In this document: in pieces, positions 1 through 6,340 of the stretch
Layout of the letters: each line of letters opens with the position of its first letter
Numbering within the stretch: position 1 is the stretch's first letter
Source of the DNA: a bacterium
GTDB lineage: Bacteria; Zhuqueibacterota; Zhuqueibacteria; Residuimicrobiales; Residuimicrobiaceae
Reading direction: 5' to 3'
DNA length: 6,711 nucleotides
Assembly: GCA_012523655.1 (NCBI GenBank)
Contig: JAAYTV010000357.1
Span: forward strand, 1 to 6,711
Notes under the pieces: model-generated
Seen by the model: only the letters and a program-made list of their open reading frames with translations
Database searches by the model: none
What the model was told of the DNA's origin: nothing
Program-made: the position numbers and the translations under genes

Positions 1-191
1 ATTGCGGATACCGGCTGGATTTGTTTGTTGAGAACAGGTTAATTCTTGAGATAAAATCAGTAGATAAATTATTGCCAATTCATGAAGCACAAATAGTAAC
101 CTACATGAAATTGGCCAAGGTGTCAGTCGGCTTGTTGATAAACTTCGATGTCGAGCTTTTAAAGCAAGGGAGCAGAAGATTCTTTTTGTAA
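1..191 (+). CDS. GxxExxY / PDDEXK_3 family protein, C-terminal part (5' end outside the window)
   Basis: An open frame runs in from the left edge: the first complete codon is at base 3 and the TAA is at 189-191, giving 62 visible residues. The translation reads CGYRLDLFVENRL, then LILEIKSVDKLLPIHEAQ, and later VGLLINFDVELLKQG. This is the recognisable C-terminal half of the GxxExxY family (PDDEXK_3 fold). The nuclease-like signature is visible: Asp at visible residue 6, Glu-Ile-Lys at 16-18, and the family's HEAQ at 27-30. The GxxExxY motif itself lies in the missing N-terminus. The biological role of the family is not settled; a nuclease-like activity is inferred from the fold only. It is the only + strand gene and is convergent with the sugar kinase. 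Family assignment is fairly sure; function is unknown. Confidence 0.82.
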   Translation, partial: CGYRLDLFVENRLILEIKSVDKLLPIHEAQIVTYMKLAKVSVGLLINFDVELLKQGSRRFFL

Positions 192-230
192 AATCTTCGT
201 GCACTTGGTGGTTTTTACAGCTTGCCAACC

Positions 231-292
231 CAAGCGTTAACCAGATGCAGCCCCCTCTCCATTCCCATCCGCCGCTGCACTGGTTACGCTTG
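231..292. repeat. Large interrupted inverted repeat (hairpin), attC-like in outline
   Basis: The arm CAAGCGTTAACCAG (231-244) is the reverse complement of CTGGTTACGCTTG (280-292), apart from one extra T in the left arm. Just inside, TGCAGC (246-251) pairs with GCTGCA (274-279), with A245 unpaired. This gives about 19 base pairs with two single-base bulges, both in the left arm, around a 22-nt C/T-rich loop (252-273). It lies 39 nt after the GxxExxY stop codon. Neither side has a T-run, so it is not an ordinary terminator. Its size, the unpaired bases confined to one arm and a GTTACGC close to GTTRRRY recall integron attC sites. The left core box matches RYYYAAC poorly and no integrase is visible, so the identity is open. 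Confidence 0.55.
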
Positions 293-413
293 TCGTTAAA
301 GTCCTGTAACCTTGACCACCCGAGCGGCTCAACGAAAGATCGAGCATGTACGCAGGGCTCCGCAGGGCCTGCAGAGGCTGCCCGCCTTCATGGAATTCAG
401 CGAGTCCCCATGA

Positions 414-444
414 AAAACGCCGGCGCTGGATGCGTCGGCGTTTT
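414..444. terminator. Strong intrinsic terminator, probably bidirectional
   Basis: The left arm AAAACGCCGGCGC (414-426) pairs along its full 13 bases with GCGTCGGCGTTTT (432-444), with a single G-T wobble on the + strand, around the 5-nt loop TGGAT. On the minus strand the stem is followed by a run of five Ts. It begins 52 nt past the kinase stop codon, the right place to end that transcript. The + strand also ends in TTTT, so the structure can serve the convergent GxxExxY gene too. Confidence 0.85.
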
Positions 445-496
445 CACAACCGGAAACAAGACCGGCACAATCATAGAGGCCTCGCCGGGATACGCG

Positions 497-1579
497 CTAT
501 CTCTGCACGCGCGCAGATCCTCCTTTGGCGAACGCTTCCACCTCGGGCAACTTGGCCAGGCTGATATCGCCGGGAAAAGTGGTGAGCAGAGCACCATGCG
601 CCCAGCCAAGACGGAGCGCTTGTTCCGGCGTCTTGCCGGTGATCAGACCGTAGAGTAGACCGGAGGCAAACCCGTCTCCACCGCCGATACGGTCCACTAC
701 GTCCAGTTGGCAGGTCGGGCTGATAAACCGCTGCCCATCCAACCACAGCACCGCGCCCCAATCGTGTCGATTGGTGGAGTGCACCTCGCGCAGAGTGGTG
801 GCCACCATCTTGATGTTGGGGAATTGCTCCACCACTTTTTCGATCATCTGAAAAAATGTCTCCGAATCCAGCTTGGACTTGGCGGCGACCTCAGGGCCGC
901 GTATGCCGAGTCCCAGCTGCAAATCCTCCTCATTGCCGATGAGTGCATCCACATGGCTGACGATGCGGCGCAGCACAGATTGCGCCTTTTGCAGGCCGCC
1001 GATCGGAGCCCATAGTTTAGCCCGATAGTTCAGATCAAACGAATTGATGGCGCCTGCCGCGTGGGCCGCCTGCATGGCTTCGATGATCAGTTCAGAGGTG
1101 GTCTCAGACAAGGCGGCAAAAATGCCGCCGGAGTGAAACCAGCGCACGCCAGGGGCGAACAGGGCTTTCCAATCGAAATCTCCGGGTTTGAGCAGCGCCC
1201 CCGCCTCATTCGAGCGATTATAAAAGACAACCGGCGGACGTACGCCCTGCCCGCGATCGCTGTAGACCGTGGCGATGTTGGGACCGCGCACGCCGTCATG
1301 GTCGAACCATTTGTAAAAGGGGGTCACCCCGGTTTCGCGGATACGGCTCTGTACCAGTTCGCCGATGCCGTACCGCACCATGGCGGTGGCGATGCCGGTC
1401 TTTAGGCCGAAACAATCAGAGAGATTCGCCGCCACGTTATACTCTCCGCCGGATACATGGATGTCAAAAGTACGCGCCTTGCGAAACGGGATAATACCGG
1501 GATCCAGGCGATGCACCACTGCACCCAGGGAGAGAAAATCCAATCCACACTCGTCTTGTCGAATGTTCAATCCGTTCAT
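497..1579 (-). CDS. PfkB-family sugar kinase, 2-keto-3-deoxygluconate kinase-like
   Basis: This is a 360-residue cytoplasmic ribokinase/PfkB-fold kinase, which phosphorylates a sugar or sugar acid with ATP. The sugar-binding glycine motif GGEYNVAANL is at 44-53. FDLNYRAKLW at 181-190 is the DxNxRxxLW element typical of KDG kinases. GNEED is at 215-219, and the PfkB C-terminal signature DRIGGGDGFASGLLYG is at 296-311 with catalytic base Asp302. The first 40 residues and the length (KDG kinases are usually 310-360) are normal. The ATG is preceded by GAGGTG with 5 nt spacing, which supports the start. The gene stands alone: 147 nt separate it from the acyl-CoA ligase upstream, and a terminator follows its stop. 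No uronate or KDPG aldolase gene is adjacent, so the substrate (KDG versus another sugar) is inferred from family resemblance only. The kinase family is certain; the specificity is about 60% sure. Confidence 0.93.
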   Translation of the reverse strand: MNGLNIRQDECGLDFLSLGAVVHRLDPGIIPFRKARTFDIHVSGGEYNVAANLSDCFGLKTGIATAMVRYGIGELVQSRIRETGVTPFYKWFDHDGVRGPNIATVYSDRGQGVRPPVVFYNRSNEAGALLKPGDFDWKALFAPGVRWFHSGGIFAALSETTSELIIEAMQAAHAAGAINSFDLNYRAKLWAPIGGLQKAQSVLRRIVSHVDALIGNEEDLQLGLGIRGPEVAAKSKLDSETFFQMIEKVVEQFPNIKMVATTLREVHSTNRHDWGAVLWLDGQRFISPTCQLDVVDRIGGGDGFASGLLYGLITGKTPEQALRLGWAHGALLTTFPGDISLAKLPEVEAFAKGGSARVQR

Positions 1580-1584
1580 CAGTT

Positions 1585-1590
1585 CACCTC
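1585..1590 (-). promoter_or_regulatory. Ribosome binding site of the sugar kinase
   Basis: GAGGTG on the minus strand lies 5 nt before the ATG at 1579 and supports that start. In the 147-nt gap further upstream I found only the palindrome GCCGGCCGGC (1663-1672), which has no T-run, and no convincing promoter. Confidence 0.7.
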
Positions 1591-1726
1591 AATAAATGAT
1601 TCATCGGTTAAAAATAAAAGACAGGCAAAATTCTTTTCAGATCAAACTCTTTCCCTCCCCACGCCGGCCGGCAGTCCTTGCTTTGTAAAGACGTCACGCC
1701 TTTGCGCCGTCCCCGTTTGCCGTGGA

Positions 1727-3439
1727 TCACTCGGTGCGCTTGTCCGCATAGCCGGGCACATACTCGGCGCGTTTGATTTTATTCGTCGGCGTTTTAATGA
1801 AAGGAGAAGATTGCTCGATGATGCGGTTGATCTTGGAAAAAGCCGGCAGCTGCTCGTTCACCTGACGACGCACGTCCTCCAGAATCGTAGAGATATCCTC
1901 CGCCATGGCGGTCTCAGTCTGGTTTTGGTGCAACGTCTCGATGTATCCGTAATTGGGATAGATGCGGGCGACCAGCTGATGGTCGAGCATGTAGACCAGA
2001 GCCTCCTCGACAAAACGGTTCTCCGCGAGTTTGGCCTCGATCACCTCGGGATAGATATTTTCTCCGGAGGAGCCGATGATGACGTTTTTAGATCGACCGG
2101 TGATAAACAAAAATCCATCCTTGTCCAGATAGCCGCGATCGCCGCTGATGAACCATCCGTCAGCGGTCAGCGCCTTGGCCGTCGCCTCCTGGTTTTTATA
2201 ATATCCCTTCATCACCTGCGGGCCGCGTATCCAGATCTCCCCGATGCCGGTCGTTGGATCCGGATCCTGAATCCTGATCTGTGTATCGGTGATGGCGTGA
2301 CCCGGGGACCCCATCTTTTGTTCGCGCATGGAAGAAAAGGTGACCAAAGGGCTGCATTCGCTCAGGCCGTAGCCGCAGCAATAGGGAATACCGCCTTGTT
2401 TCAGGAACGTCTCCACCTCAGGTGAAAAACTGGCGCCGCCGATGATGACGCAGCGAAGCCGTCCGCCCAACGCCTGATAGACTTTTTTCCCCACGATTTT
2501 ATAGAGCAATCGCTTGGTGGCCGCGGTTTTCGACAGCAGCCGAAGAAAAGCGCTTTTGGCAATGATGGGCATCACCTGTTTGTGGTAGATCTTTTCGAAG
2601 ACCAGCGGCACAGCGCCGAGGATCGTCGGGCGCACCTGCTGCAGGGCGGACAAGAGCACCTTGGGAGAGGGCGGTTTGTTGAAGAAATAGATGCAGGAAC
2701 CGCAATAGATGATCGACAGGAATCCGGACGTGGAGCCGAAGGCGTGCGCCATGGGTAGAATAGAAAGGATCACGCTGTTACGGTCAATGACCTTGAGAAG
2801 GTCCGGCCCTTCAAACAGATTGCTGACCAAGTTCTTGTGGGTCAGCATGACGCCCTTGGAGTGTCCGGTGGTGCCGGAGGTGTAGAGGATCTCCGCCAGA
2901 TCCTCCTCCTGAATCGCCGCCTTGGATGAGCCCTGCCCTTTGGGCCGGGTCTTGAGCACTTTTCCCGGCAGGTGGTGGAGCTGATTCCACAGCCCGGACT
3001 TGGATTTGCCCTTGCGGGCAAAAAATGAAAAATCGTTCAAATTGATGACCAGAGGCACTCGTTCCAGCACCGGCAGATTCAGTGAATGATACAGCGATTC
3101 AGAGATAAACGCCGCCTTGGCTTCCGAGTGCGTGAGAATATGATCGATGTCGTTCTCCGGAAACTCTTCCAGTATGGGAACCGCCACGGCGCCGGAGGTC
3201 ATAATCGCCATATACGCGATGGCCCATTGGGGAGAAGAGTTGCCGAGAAGCACCACCTTATCCTGTTTACGGATGCCCCATTGTTCCATGGCGTCTTTAA
3301 GAGCTCGTACGCGCCGGGCGAACTCGTTATAGGTGAAGGGTTCTTCACCCACCGAAGCAAGAGCCGGACGTGTGCCGTACTCTTGAATTACTTTGTCAAA
3401 AAAAACATCCAATGTGTAACGCGAAAGACCGAATTTCAT
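1727..3439 (-). CDS. AMP-forming long-chain fatty acid--CoA ligase (ANL superfamily)
   Basis: This 570-residue protein should activate a carboxylic acid, probably a long-chain fatty acid, through an acyl-AMP to the acyl-CoA at the inner face of the membrane. The ANL motifs are all present and in order: the phosphate-binding loop YTSGTTGHSKG (186-196), GYGLSECSP (356-364), the ATP-ribose-binding Asp in GWFISGDRG (Asp434), the TGRSKN hinge (448-453, Arg449) and the C-terminal catalytic Lys in PTNKIKR (Lys554). The length and the C-terminal domain starting near NIYPEVIEA (461-469) are normal, so the gene looks intact. The ATG has GAGG 6 nt upstream, and a sigma70-like promoter lies about 70 nt upstream. 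The neighbouring PAP2 gene also suggests lipid metabolism, but the two are 175 nt apart. Acyl chain preference cannot be read from sequence. It could also feed an acyl-ACP or natural-product route, as some ANL members do, though no carrier protein is nearby. Confidence 0.93.
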   Translation of the reverse strand: MKFGLSRYTLDVFFDKVIQEYGTRPALASVGEEPFTYNEFARRVRALKDAMEQWGIRKQDKVVLLGNSSPQWAIAYMAIMTSGAVAVPILEEFPENDIDHILTHSEAKAAFISESLYHSLNLPVLERVPLVINLNDFSFFARKGKSKSGLWNQLHHLPGKVLKTRPKGQGSSKAAIQEEDLAEILYTSGTTGHSKGVMLTHKNLVSNLFEGPDLLKVIDRNSVILSILPMAHAFGSTSGFLSIIYCGSCIYFFNKPPSPKVLLSALQQVRPTILGAVPLVFEKIYHKQVMPIIAKSAFLRLLSKTAATKRLLYKIVGKKVYQALGGRLRCVIIGGASFSPEVETFLKQGGIPYCCGYGLSECSPLVTFSSMREQKMGSPGHAITDTQIRIQDPDPTTGIGEIWIRGPQVMKGYYKNQEATAKALTADGWFISGDRGYLDKDGFLFITGRSKNVIIGSSGENIYPEVIEAKLAENRFVEEALVYMLDHQLVARIYPNYGYIETLHQNQTETAMAEDISTILEDVRRQVNEQLPAFSKINRIIEQSSPFIKTPTNKIKRAEYVPGYADKRTE

Positions 3440-3445
3440 GATCAG

Positions 3446-3449
3446 CCTC
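3446..3449 (-). promoter_or_regulatory. Ribosome binding site of the acyl-CoA ligase
   Basis: GAGG on the minus strand lies 6 nt before the ATG at 3439. It supports this start over downstream in-frame alternatives. Confidence 0.65.
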
Positions 3450-3510
3450 GATGCAAGGGAACCCTCTCTGATCCACGGCAGAAACCGCAGAACACGACAA
3501 CATTACCTAA

Positions 3511-3539
3511 ATAATACAAGAATCCGCAGAAAAAGACAA
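3511..3539 (-). promoter_or_regulatory. Sigma70-like promoter of the acyl-CoA ligase
   Basis: On the minus strand, TTGTCT (3539-3534, 4/6 to TTGACA) and TATTAT (3516-3511, 5/6 to TATAAT) are separated by exactly 17 nt. Transcription would begin near 3504, giving a 5' leader of roughly 65 nt before the ATG at 3439. The site lies in the AT-richer part of the gap after the PAP2 gene, which suggests that the ligase can be transcribed independently of the genes upstream. This is a consensus match only. Confidence 0.5.
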
Positions 3540-3575
3540 CAGGAAAAGCCGGGCGGCCGCACGCAAGGCTGGAAA

Positions 3576-3612
3576 CGTCGTGAACGCTTCGACGGCTTAA
3601 AGCCGCACGACG
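3576..3612 (-). terminator. Possible nested hairpin downstream of the PAP2 gene
   Basis: Three nt after the PAP2 stop, minus-strand CGTCGTG (3612-3606) pairs with CACGACG (3582-3576). Between them is a second hairpin, CGGCTT/AAGCCG (3605-3593). Only TTT follows, so this is at best a weak terminator, and it may instead protect the 3' end. A competing stem, CGTCG (3594-3590 on the minus strand) with CGACG (3580-3576), excludes the larger fold. Confidence 0.35.
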
Positions 3613-3614
3613 CC

Positions 3615-4433
3615 CTACCAGGTGAGCGTCACCCCCACCCGGTCTGTGGAACAGGCAAGATGCCAGCGGCGGCCGGTTTGCACCGAAGAGACTGAAGCCT
3701 GTTTACGCATGACCTGGGAGCCAACCCAACAGCCGACGGCGCTGCCGAGAAAGACGTCGGAGAGCCAGTGAACGTTATGATAGAGCCGTGCGCCAGTGAT
3801 CACCCCGGCAGAGCTATAACAGAGTATTTTCTGCCAAGTGACATTGGTTGAACCAGCCCCCACCGTGGCGGCGGCAAAAGAGAGAGCGGCATGGCCGCTG
3901 GGAAGAGAGTCAAAGTAATCTTGAAGCGTGAAGGGTTTGAAGAAGAGCTGGCTGTCGCCCGCGTTGGGGCGCCGGCGACCGATGGCCGCCTTGCCGACTG
4001 CAACCCAAAGGGCTGAATACGCGCAGGCCTGAGTGGCGCGCAGTCCGGCCTTACGACAGCCTGGTTTGTCAAACACCAGCCCCACGGCATACAGACCGCC
4101 GGTCACCAGCAGGGTATAACCGTTGCCGTAATAGCGATCCACTTTGAACAAATGATCGTTGAAGGATGAATGCTGATGCTGTGCAAAGCGGCGAATGTCT
4201 TTGTCGACGGCGAACAGGGCAACGGTGGCGGTCAGCACAGCGGATGTGGTCAGCCACTGCCCAGAGGAAAAGTGCCGCGGCGCTTTGAGCAGGGCCACCC
4301 CGGTCTGCACACACTCCGAAAAATCGCTGTGCAGCACAGAGGCGATAGGCGCATCTTCAGGACCGGCGGCAAATGCGTTCAAGCTGAGAGCAAACAGAAA
4401 CCACCTTTCTATGCGCAATCGAGTATGCATCAT
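3615..4433 (-). CDS. PAP2 superfamily phosphatase, exported or membrane-associated
   Basis: This 272-residue protein belongs to the phosphatidic acid phosphatase type 2 / vanadium haloperoxidase superfamily, which removes phosphate from lipid or other phosphoesters on the periplasmic side of the membrane. All three catalytic motifs are visible (numbered from the ATG at 4433): K-x6-RP as KAAIGRRRP (148-156), PSGH (178-181) and R-x5-H-x3-D as RLYHNVHWLSD (216-226). The residue before that Arg is Ala rather than the common Ser. The N-terminus looks like a signal peptide (WFLFALSLNAFAA, cleavage near residue 22), and several hydrophobic segments follow. The start is uncertain: TTG at 4442, ATG at 4433 and ATG at 4430 are in frame, and none has a clear Shine-Dalgarno. 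I chose the first ATG. It follows rnfA by 73 nt. The substrate (phosphatidate, undecaprenyl or prenyl diphosphate) cannot be told from sequence. Confidence 0.87.
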   Translation of the reverse strand: MMHTRLRIERWFLFALSLNAFAAGPEDAPIASVLHSDFSECVQTGVALLKAPRHFSSGQWLTTSAVLTATVALFAVDKDIRRFAQHQHSSFNDHLFKVDRYYGNGYTLLVTGGLYAVGLVFDKPGCRKAGLRATQACAYSALWVAVGKAAIGRRRPNAGDSQLFFKPFTLQDYFDSLPSGHAALSFAAATVGAGSTNVTWQKILCYSSAGVITGARLYHNVHWLSDVFLGSAVGCWVGSQVMRKQASVSSVQTGRRWHLACSTDRVGVTLTW

Positions 4434-4474
4434 TCTGTTCAAATCAAGATCAAGTTGAATCCGTATTTCGGCCG

Positions 4475-4497
4475 GCCCGGTGCCAGAACGGCCGGGC
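4475..4497 (-). terminator. Possible hairpin at the end of the rnf operon
   Basis: GCCCGG (4475-4480) and CCGGGC (4492-4497) form a GC-only 6-bp stem with an 11-nt loop, starting 9 nt after the rnfA stop. On the minus strand no T-run follows, so it is not a standard intrinsic terminator. The T-rich side (4504-4512) faces the + strand, where no gene needs it. It may cause partial termination or stabilise the rnf mRNA 3' end. Confidence 0.3.
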
Positions 4498-4506
4498 GCT
4501 TGCCTT

Positions 4507-5106
4507 TTATTTGACCATGCCGGAAAAACCGGTAAACGCCATGGCTAGAATACCGGCGGTGATGAGGCCGATGGCAGCACCGCGCATGGGGCCGGGGATG
4601 TCCGTCACCTCGAACCGCTCACGAATTCCGGCAAAGATGATCAACGCCATGCCGAAGCCGAGTGCACTGGCGAATGAAAAAACGATGGATTGCACCAGGT
4701 TGTAGTTCTGTTTGATGCACAGGATCGCGATGCCGAGGACCGCGCAGTTGGTGGTGATGAGCGGCAGATAGATGCCCAAGGCATCGAACAATCCTCTGGC
4801 GTATTTGCGCATGAACAGCTCGACGAACTGTACCAGGCTGGCGATGACCAGAATGAATACGATGGTCTGCAGATACTCCAGATGCAGCGGATTTAATATA
4901 TACATCTGAATCGGCCAGGTGACGATGGCGCACAGGGTCATGACAAAGGTCACAGCCATAGCCATGCCGGTGGCGGTCTCGATGGAATTGGAAACGCCGA
5001 GATAAGGGCAGATGCCTAAAAACCGGGCAAAGATGACGTTATTGATCATGATCGCGCTGAACAGCAGCGTGAGCATGGAGGCGATGGTCATGGGTTCGGC
5101 GCTCAT
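4507..5106 (-). CDS. rnfA: RnfA, integral membrane subunit of the Rnf electron transport complex
   Basis: This 199-residue polytopic membrane protein is a paralogue of RnfE and homologous to NqrE. Together with RnfE it holds a membrane-embedded iron-sulfur cluster that passes electrons across the membrane in the ferredoxin:NAD+ oxidoreductase, coupled to Na+ or H+ transport. Both cluster cysteines are present in their family settings: Cys33 in FLGICPYLGV and Cys121 in TTNCAVLG. Six hydrophobic segments span the chain, and the length is close to the usual 190-200. The start ATG overlaps the rnfE stop by 4 nt (ATGA) and has AGGAGG 8 nt upstream, so it is preferred over the ATG five codons later, although many homologues begin nearer that Met. 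It is the last rnf gene here. No rnfB follows, unlike the C-D-G-E-A-B order of many clostridia. Confidence 0.96.
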   Translation of the reverse strand: MSAEPMTIASMLTLLFSAIMINNVIFARFLGICPYLGVSNSIETATGMAMAVTFVMTLCAIVTWPIQMYILNPLHLEYLQTIVFILVIASLVQFVELFMRKYARGLFDALGIYLPLITTNCAVLGIAILCIKQNYNLVQSIVFSFASALGFGMALIIFAGIRERFEVTDIPGPMRGAAIGLITAGILAMAFTGFSGMVK

Positions 5107-5720
5107 GCGTTCTTCCTCCTCGATTCAATCCAGTTGGCTGCTGCAATGGTGAGCCCCAGAGTAATGAAGGCACCAGCGGGCAAAATCATCACGATCACCT
5201 GGGGAAAAGAAGCGGAGAGAACCTGCAAGCCGAAAAACGTGCCGTTGCCGAGAATTTCGCGCACGATGCCGAGAATCAACAGGCCGCTGGTGAATCCCAG
5301 ACCCATGGCCAGGCCGTCCACAGCGGCCAGCCCCACCGGGTTCTTGCCGGCAAAGGCCTCGGCGCGGCCGAGGATGATGCAATTCACTACAATTAAAGGA
5401 ATAAAGATGCCCAACGCTTTATGAATGTCGGGAAAAAATGCATGTAAGGCCAGATCGGTCATGGTGACAAAGGTGGCGATCACAACAATGTACCCCGGAA
5501 TGCGCAATTTGTCAGGAATCATTTTTCGTAAAAGTGAAATCACTACATTGGACAGGATAAGAACCAGTGTGGCGGACAGTCCCATACCCACCGCATTGAC
5601 AGCAGAGGTGGAAACCGCCAGAGTCGGGCACATGCCCAGCAGCATGCGCAACGTGGGGTTTTCCACAATCAGGCCGTTTTTAAAAATAGAACCCGCGGTC
5701 TTGTTTTTGGAAGAGCTCAT
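5103..5720 (-). CDS. rnfE: RnfE, integral membrane subunit of the Rnf electron transport complex
   Basis: This 205-residue membrane protein of the RnfE/NqrD family is the partner of RnfA in the cluster-bearing membrane core. It begins with a short cytoplasmic segment, followed by GLIVENPTLRMLLGMCPTLA with Cys31. Cys114 lies in VVNCIILGRAEAFA, the diagnostic RnfE signature. About six hydrophobic segments are seen, and the length is typical of 200-230. GAGGAT lies 6 nt before the ATG, and rnfG ends 17 nt upstream. The stop overlaps the rnfA start (ATGA), so translation of the two equimolar partners is probably coupled. Confidence 0.96.
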   Translation of the reverse strand: MSSSKNKTAGSIFKNGLIVENPTLRMLLGMCPTLAVSTSAVNAVGMGLSATLVLILSNVVISLLRKMIPDKLRIPGYIVVIATFVTMTDLALHAFFPDIHKALGIFIPLIVVNCIILGRAEAFAGKNPVGLAAVDGLAMGLGFTSGLLILGIVREILGNGTFFGLQVLSASFPQVIVMILPAGAFITLGLTIAAANWIESRRKNA

Positions 5721-5737
5721 GTTCAGATCCTCAATAA

Positions 5738-6340
5738 TTAATTTGCCACAACCAGCTTTAGATTCTGCAGCCCTCTTTCCACCGCCAGCGCGACTGCGCG
5801 ACTGGAGATGGTGGCGCCAGTCACCGCATTCACTTGGCCGCCGTCTTTTTTCACCGCATAGCGAAAGCCGGCCAGGGAAGAGTTCTCAAACTGGTTCAAA
5901 AAGCCCGGCAAGCCGGTCTTGCTGCCTAGTCCCGGCGTCTCGTTATGCCGCAGCAGCTTGACCCGGCCGACCACACCGTCCGCTGACACGCCGTAGATGA
6001 CCGCCACTTCACCGCTGTAGCCGGTGTACACCGTGCTCTCCACTGCATACCCCATCAACTGGTCGCCCTTTTTAGCTGGATAAAAGATCAGACGGCCCTG
6101 TTTTCCCTGATCCTTTTCGATTTTCTCCTTGGCCGGCTGATTGTCAAATCCCGGCATAACTAGGGCCAGGGCGTCGTTGAGCTCTTTTTCTTTGACCAGA
6201 CGGATCCGATCTGCCGTGGCGTTGTTCACCAGCGCCAGAGCCAGGCCGGAAAAAAGAGCGATGATGAAAATCGGCGCAATGATTCTGGGCGAGACCTGAG
6301 GCTTCGGCTGACCGGTCGCGTGGGTTTGTTGGGCACTCAT
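5738..6340 (-). CDS. rnfG: RnfG, flavinylated subunit of the Rnf electron transport complex
   Basis: This 200-residue subunit has one N-terminal membrane anchor (about 20-41) and a periplasm-facing FMN-binding domain. In this family FMN is attached covalently, by ApbE, to the Thr of a Dxx(S/T)GAT motif. Here the motif reads NAVTGATISS at 171-180, making Thr177 the FMN site, with Asn171 where Asp is usual. HNETPGLGSK at 132-141 is another RnfG/NqrC landmark. The start at 6340 is chosen over an in-frame ATG 41 codons upstream for two reasons. A near-perfect AAAGGAGGT lies 6 nt before it, and the longer version would add a charged stretch read inside rnfD and unlike RnfG. The start overlaps the rnfD stop by 4 nt (ATGA). 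No apbE gene is in the window. Confidence 0.95.
   Translation of the reverse strand: MSAQQTHATGQPKPQVSPRIIAPIFIIALFSGLALALVNNATADRIRLVKEKELNDALALVMPGFDNQPAKEKIEKDQGKQGRLIFYPAKKGDQLMGYAVESTVYTGYSGEVAVIYGVSADGVVGRVKLLRHNETPGLGSKTGLPGFLNQFENSSLAGFRYAVKKDGGQVNAVTGATISSRAVALAVERGLQNLKLVVAN

Larger units (their letters stand above)
192..496. other. Non-coding stretch between convergent genes
   Basis: About 305 bases lie between the GxxExxY stop and the kinase stop. Open frames crossing it on the + strand continue into the antisense of the kinase and match no family I recognise, so I do not call a gene. It holds the inverted repeat at 231-292 and the terminator at 414-444. It also has a short tandem pair of CGCAGGGC (351-358 and 361-368), the second copy being part of the palindrome GCAGGGCCTGC at 362-372. 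I see nothing assignable in the remaining bases. Confidence 0.6.

Noticed and set aside
175..198. The inverted repeat GAAGATT/AATCTTC at the end of the GxxExxY gene
   Set aside because: It is a 7-bp AT-rich stem that overlaps the last codons, with a 10-nt loop and no T-run after it. It is likely incidental.
245..658. A 137-codon + strand open frame starting in the non-coding region
   Set aside because: It runs through the terminator hairpin and then antisense to the kinase C-terminus. It has no good ribosome binding site and low-complexity Pro/His/Arg-rich content.
649..696. GGGDGF instead of the textbook GAGD in the kinase signature
   Set aside because: GGGD variants are, to my knowledge, common in KDG-kinase-type PfkB proteins. 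The catalytic Asp is kept, so this supports the family call rather than being an anomaly.
1580..1726. A promoter for the sugar kinase in the upstream gap
   Set aside because: TATTTT- and TTGATC-like hexamers exist, but none pair at 16-18 nt spacing with acceptable matches. I could not support a specific site.
1457..2425. A 322-codon open frame on the + strand
   Set aside because: It lies antisense to the C-terminal half of the acyl-CoA ligase and the start of the kinase. Its translation has no recognisable domain. Long antisense frames are expected opposite real genes with strong third-position bias.
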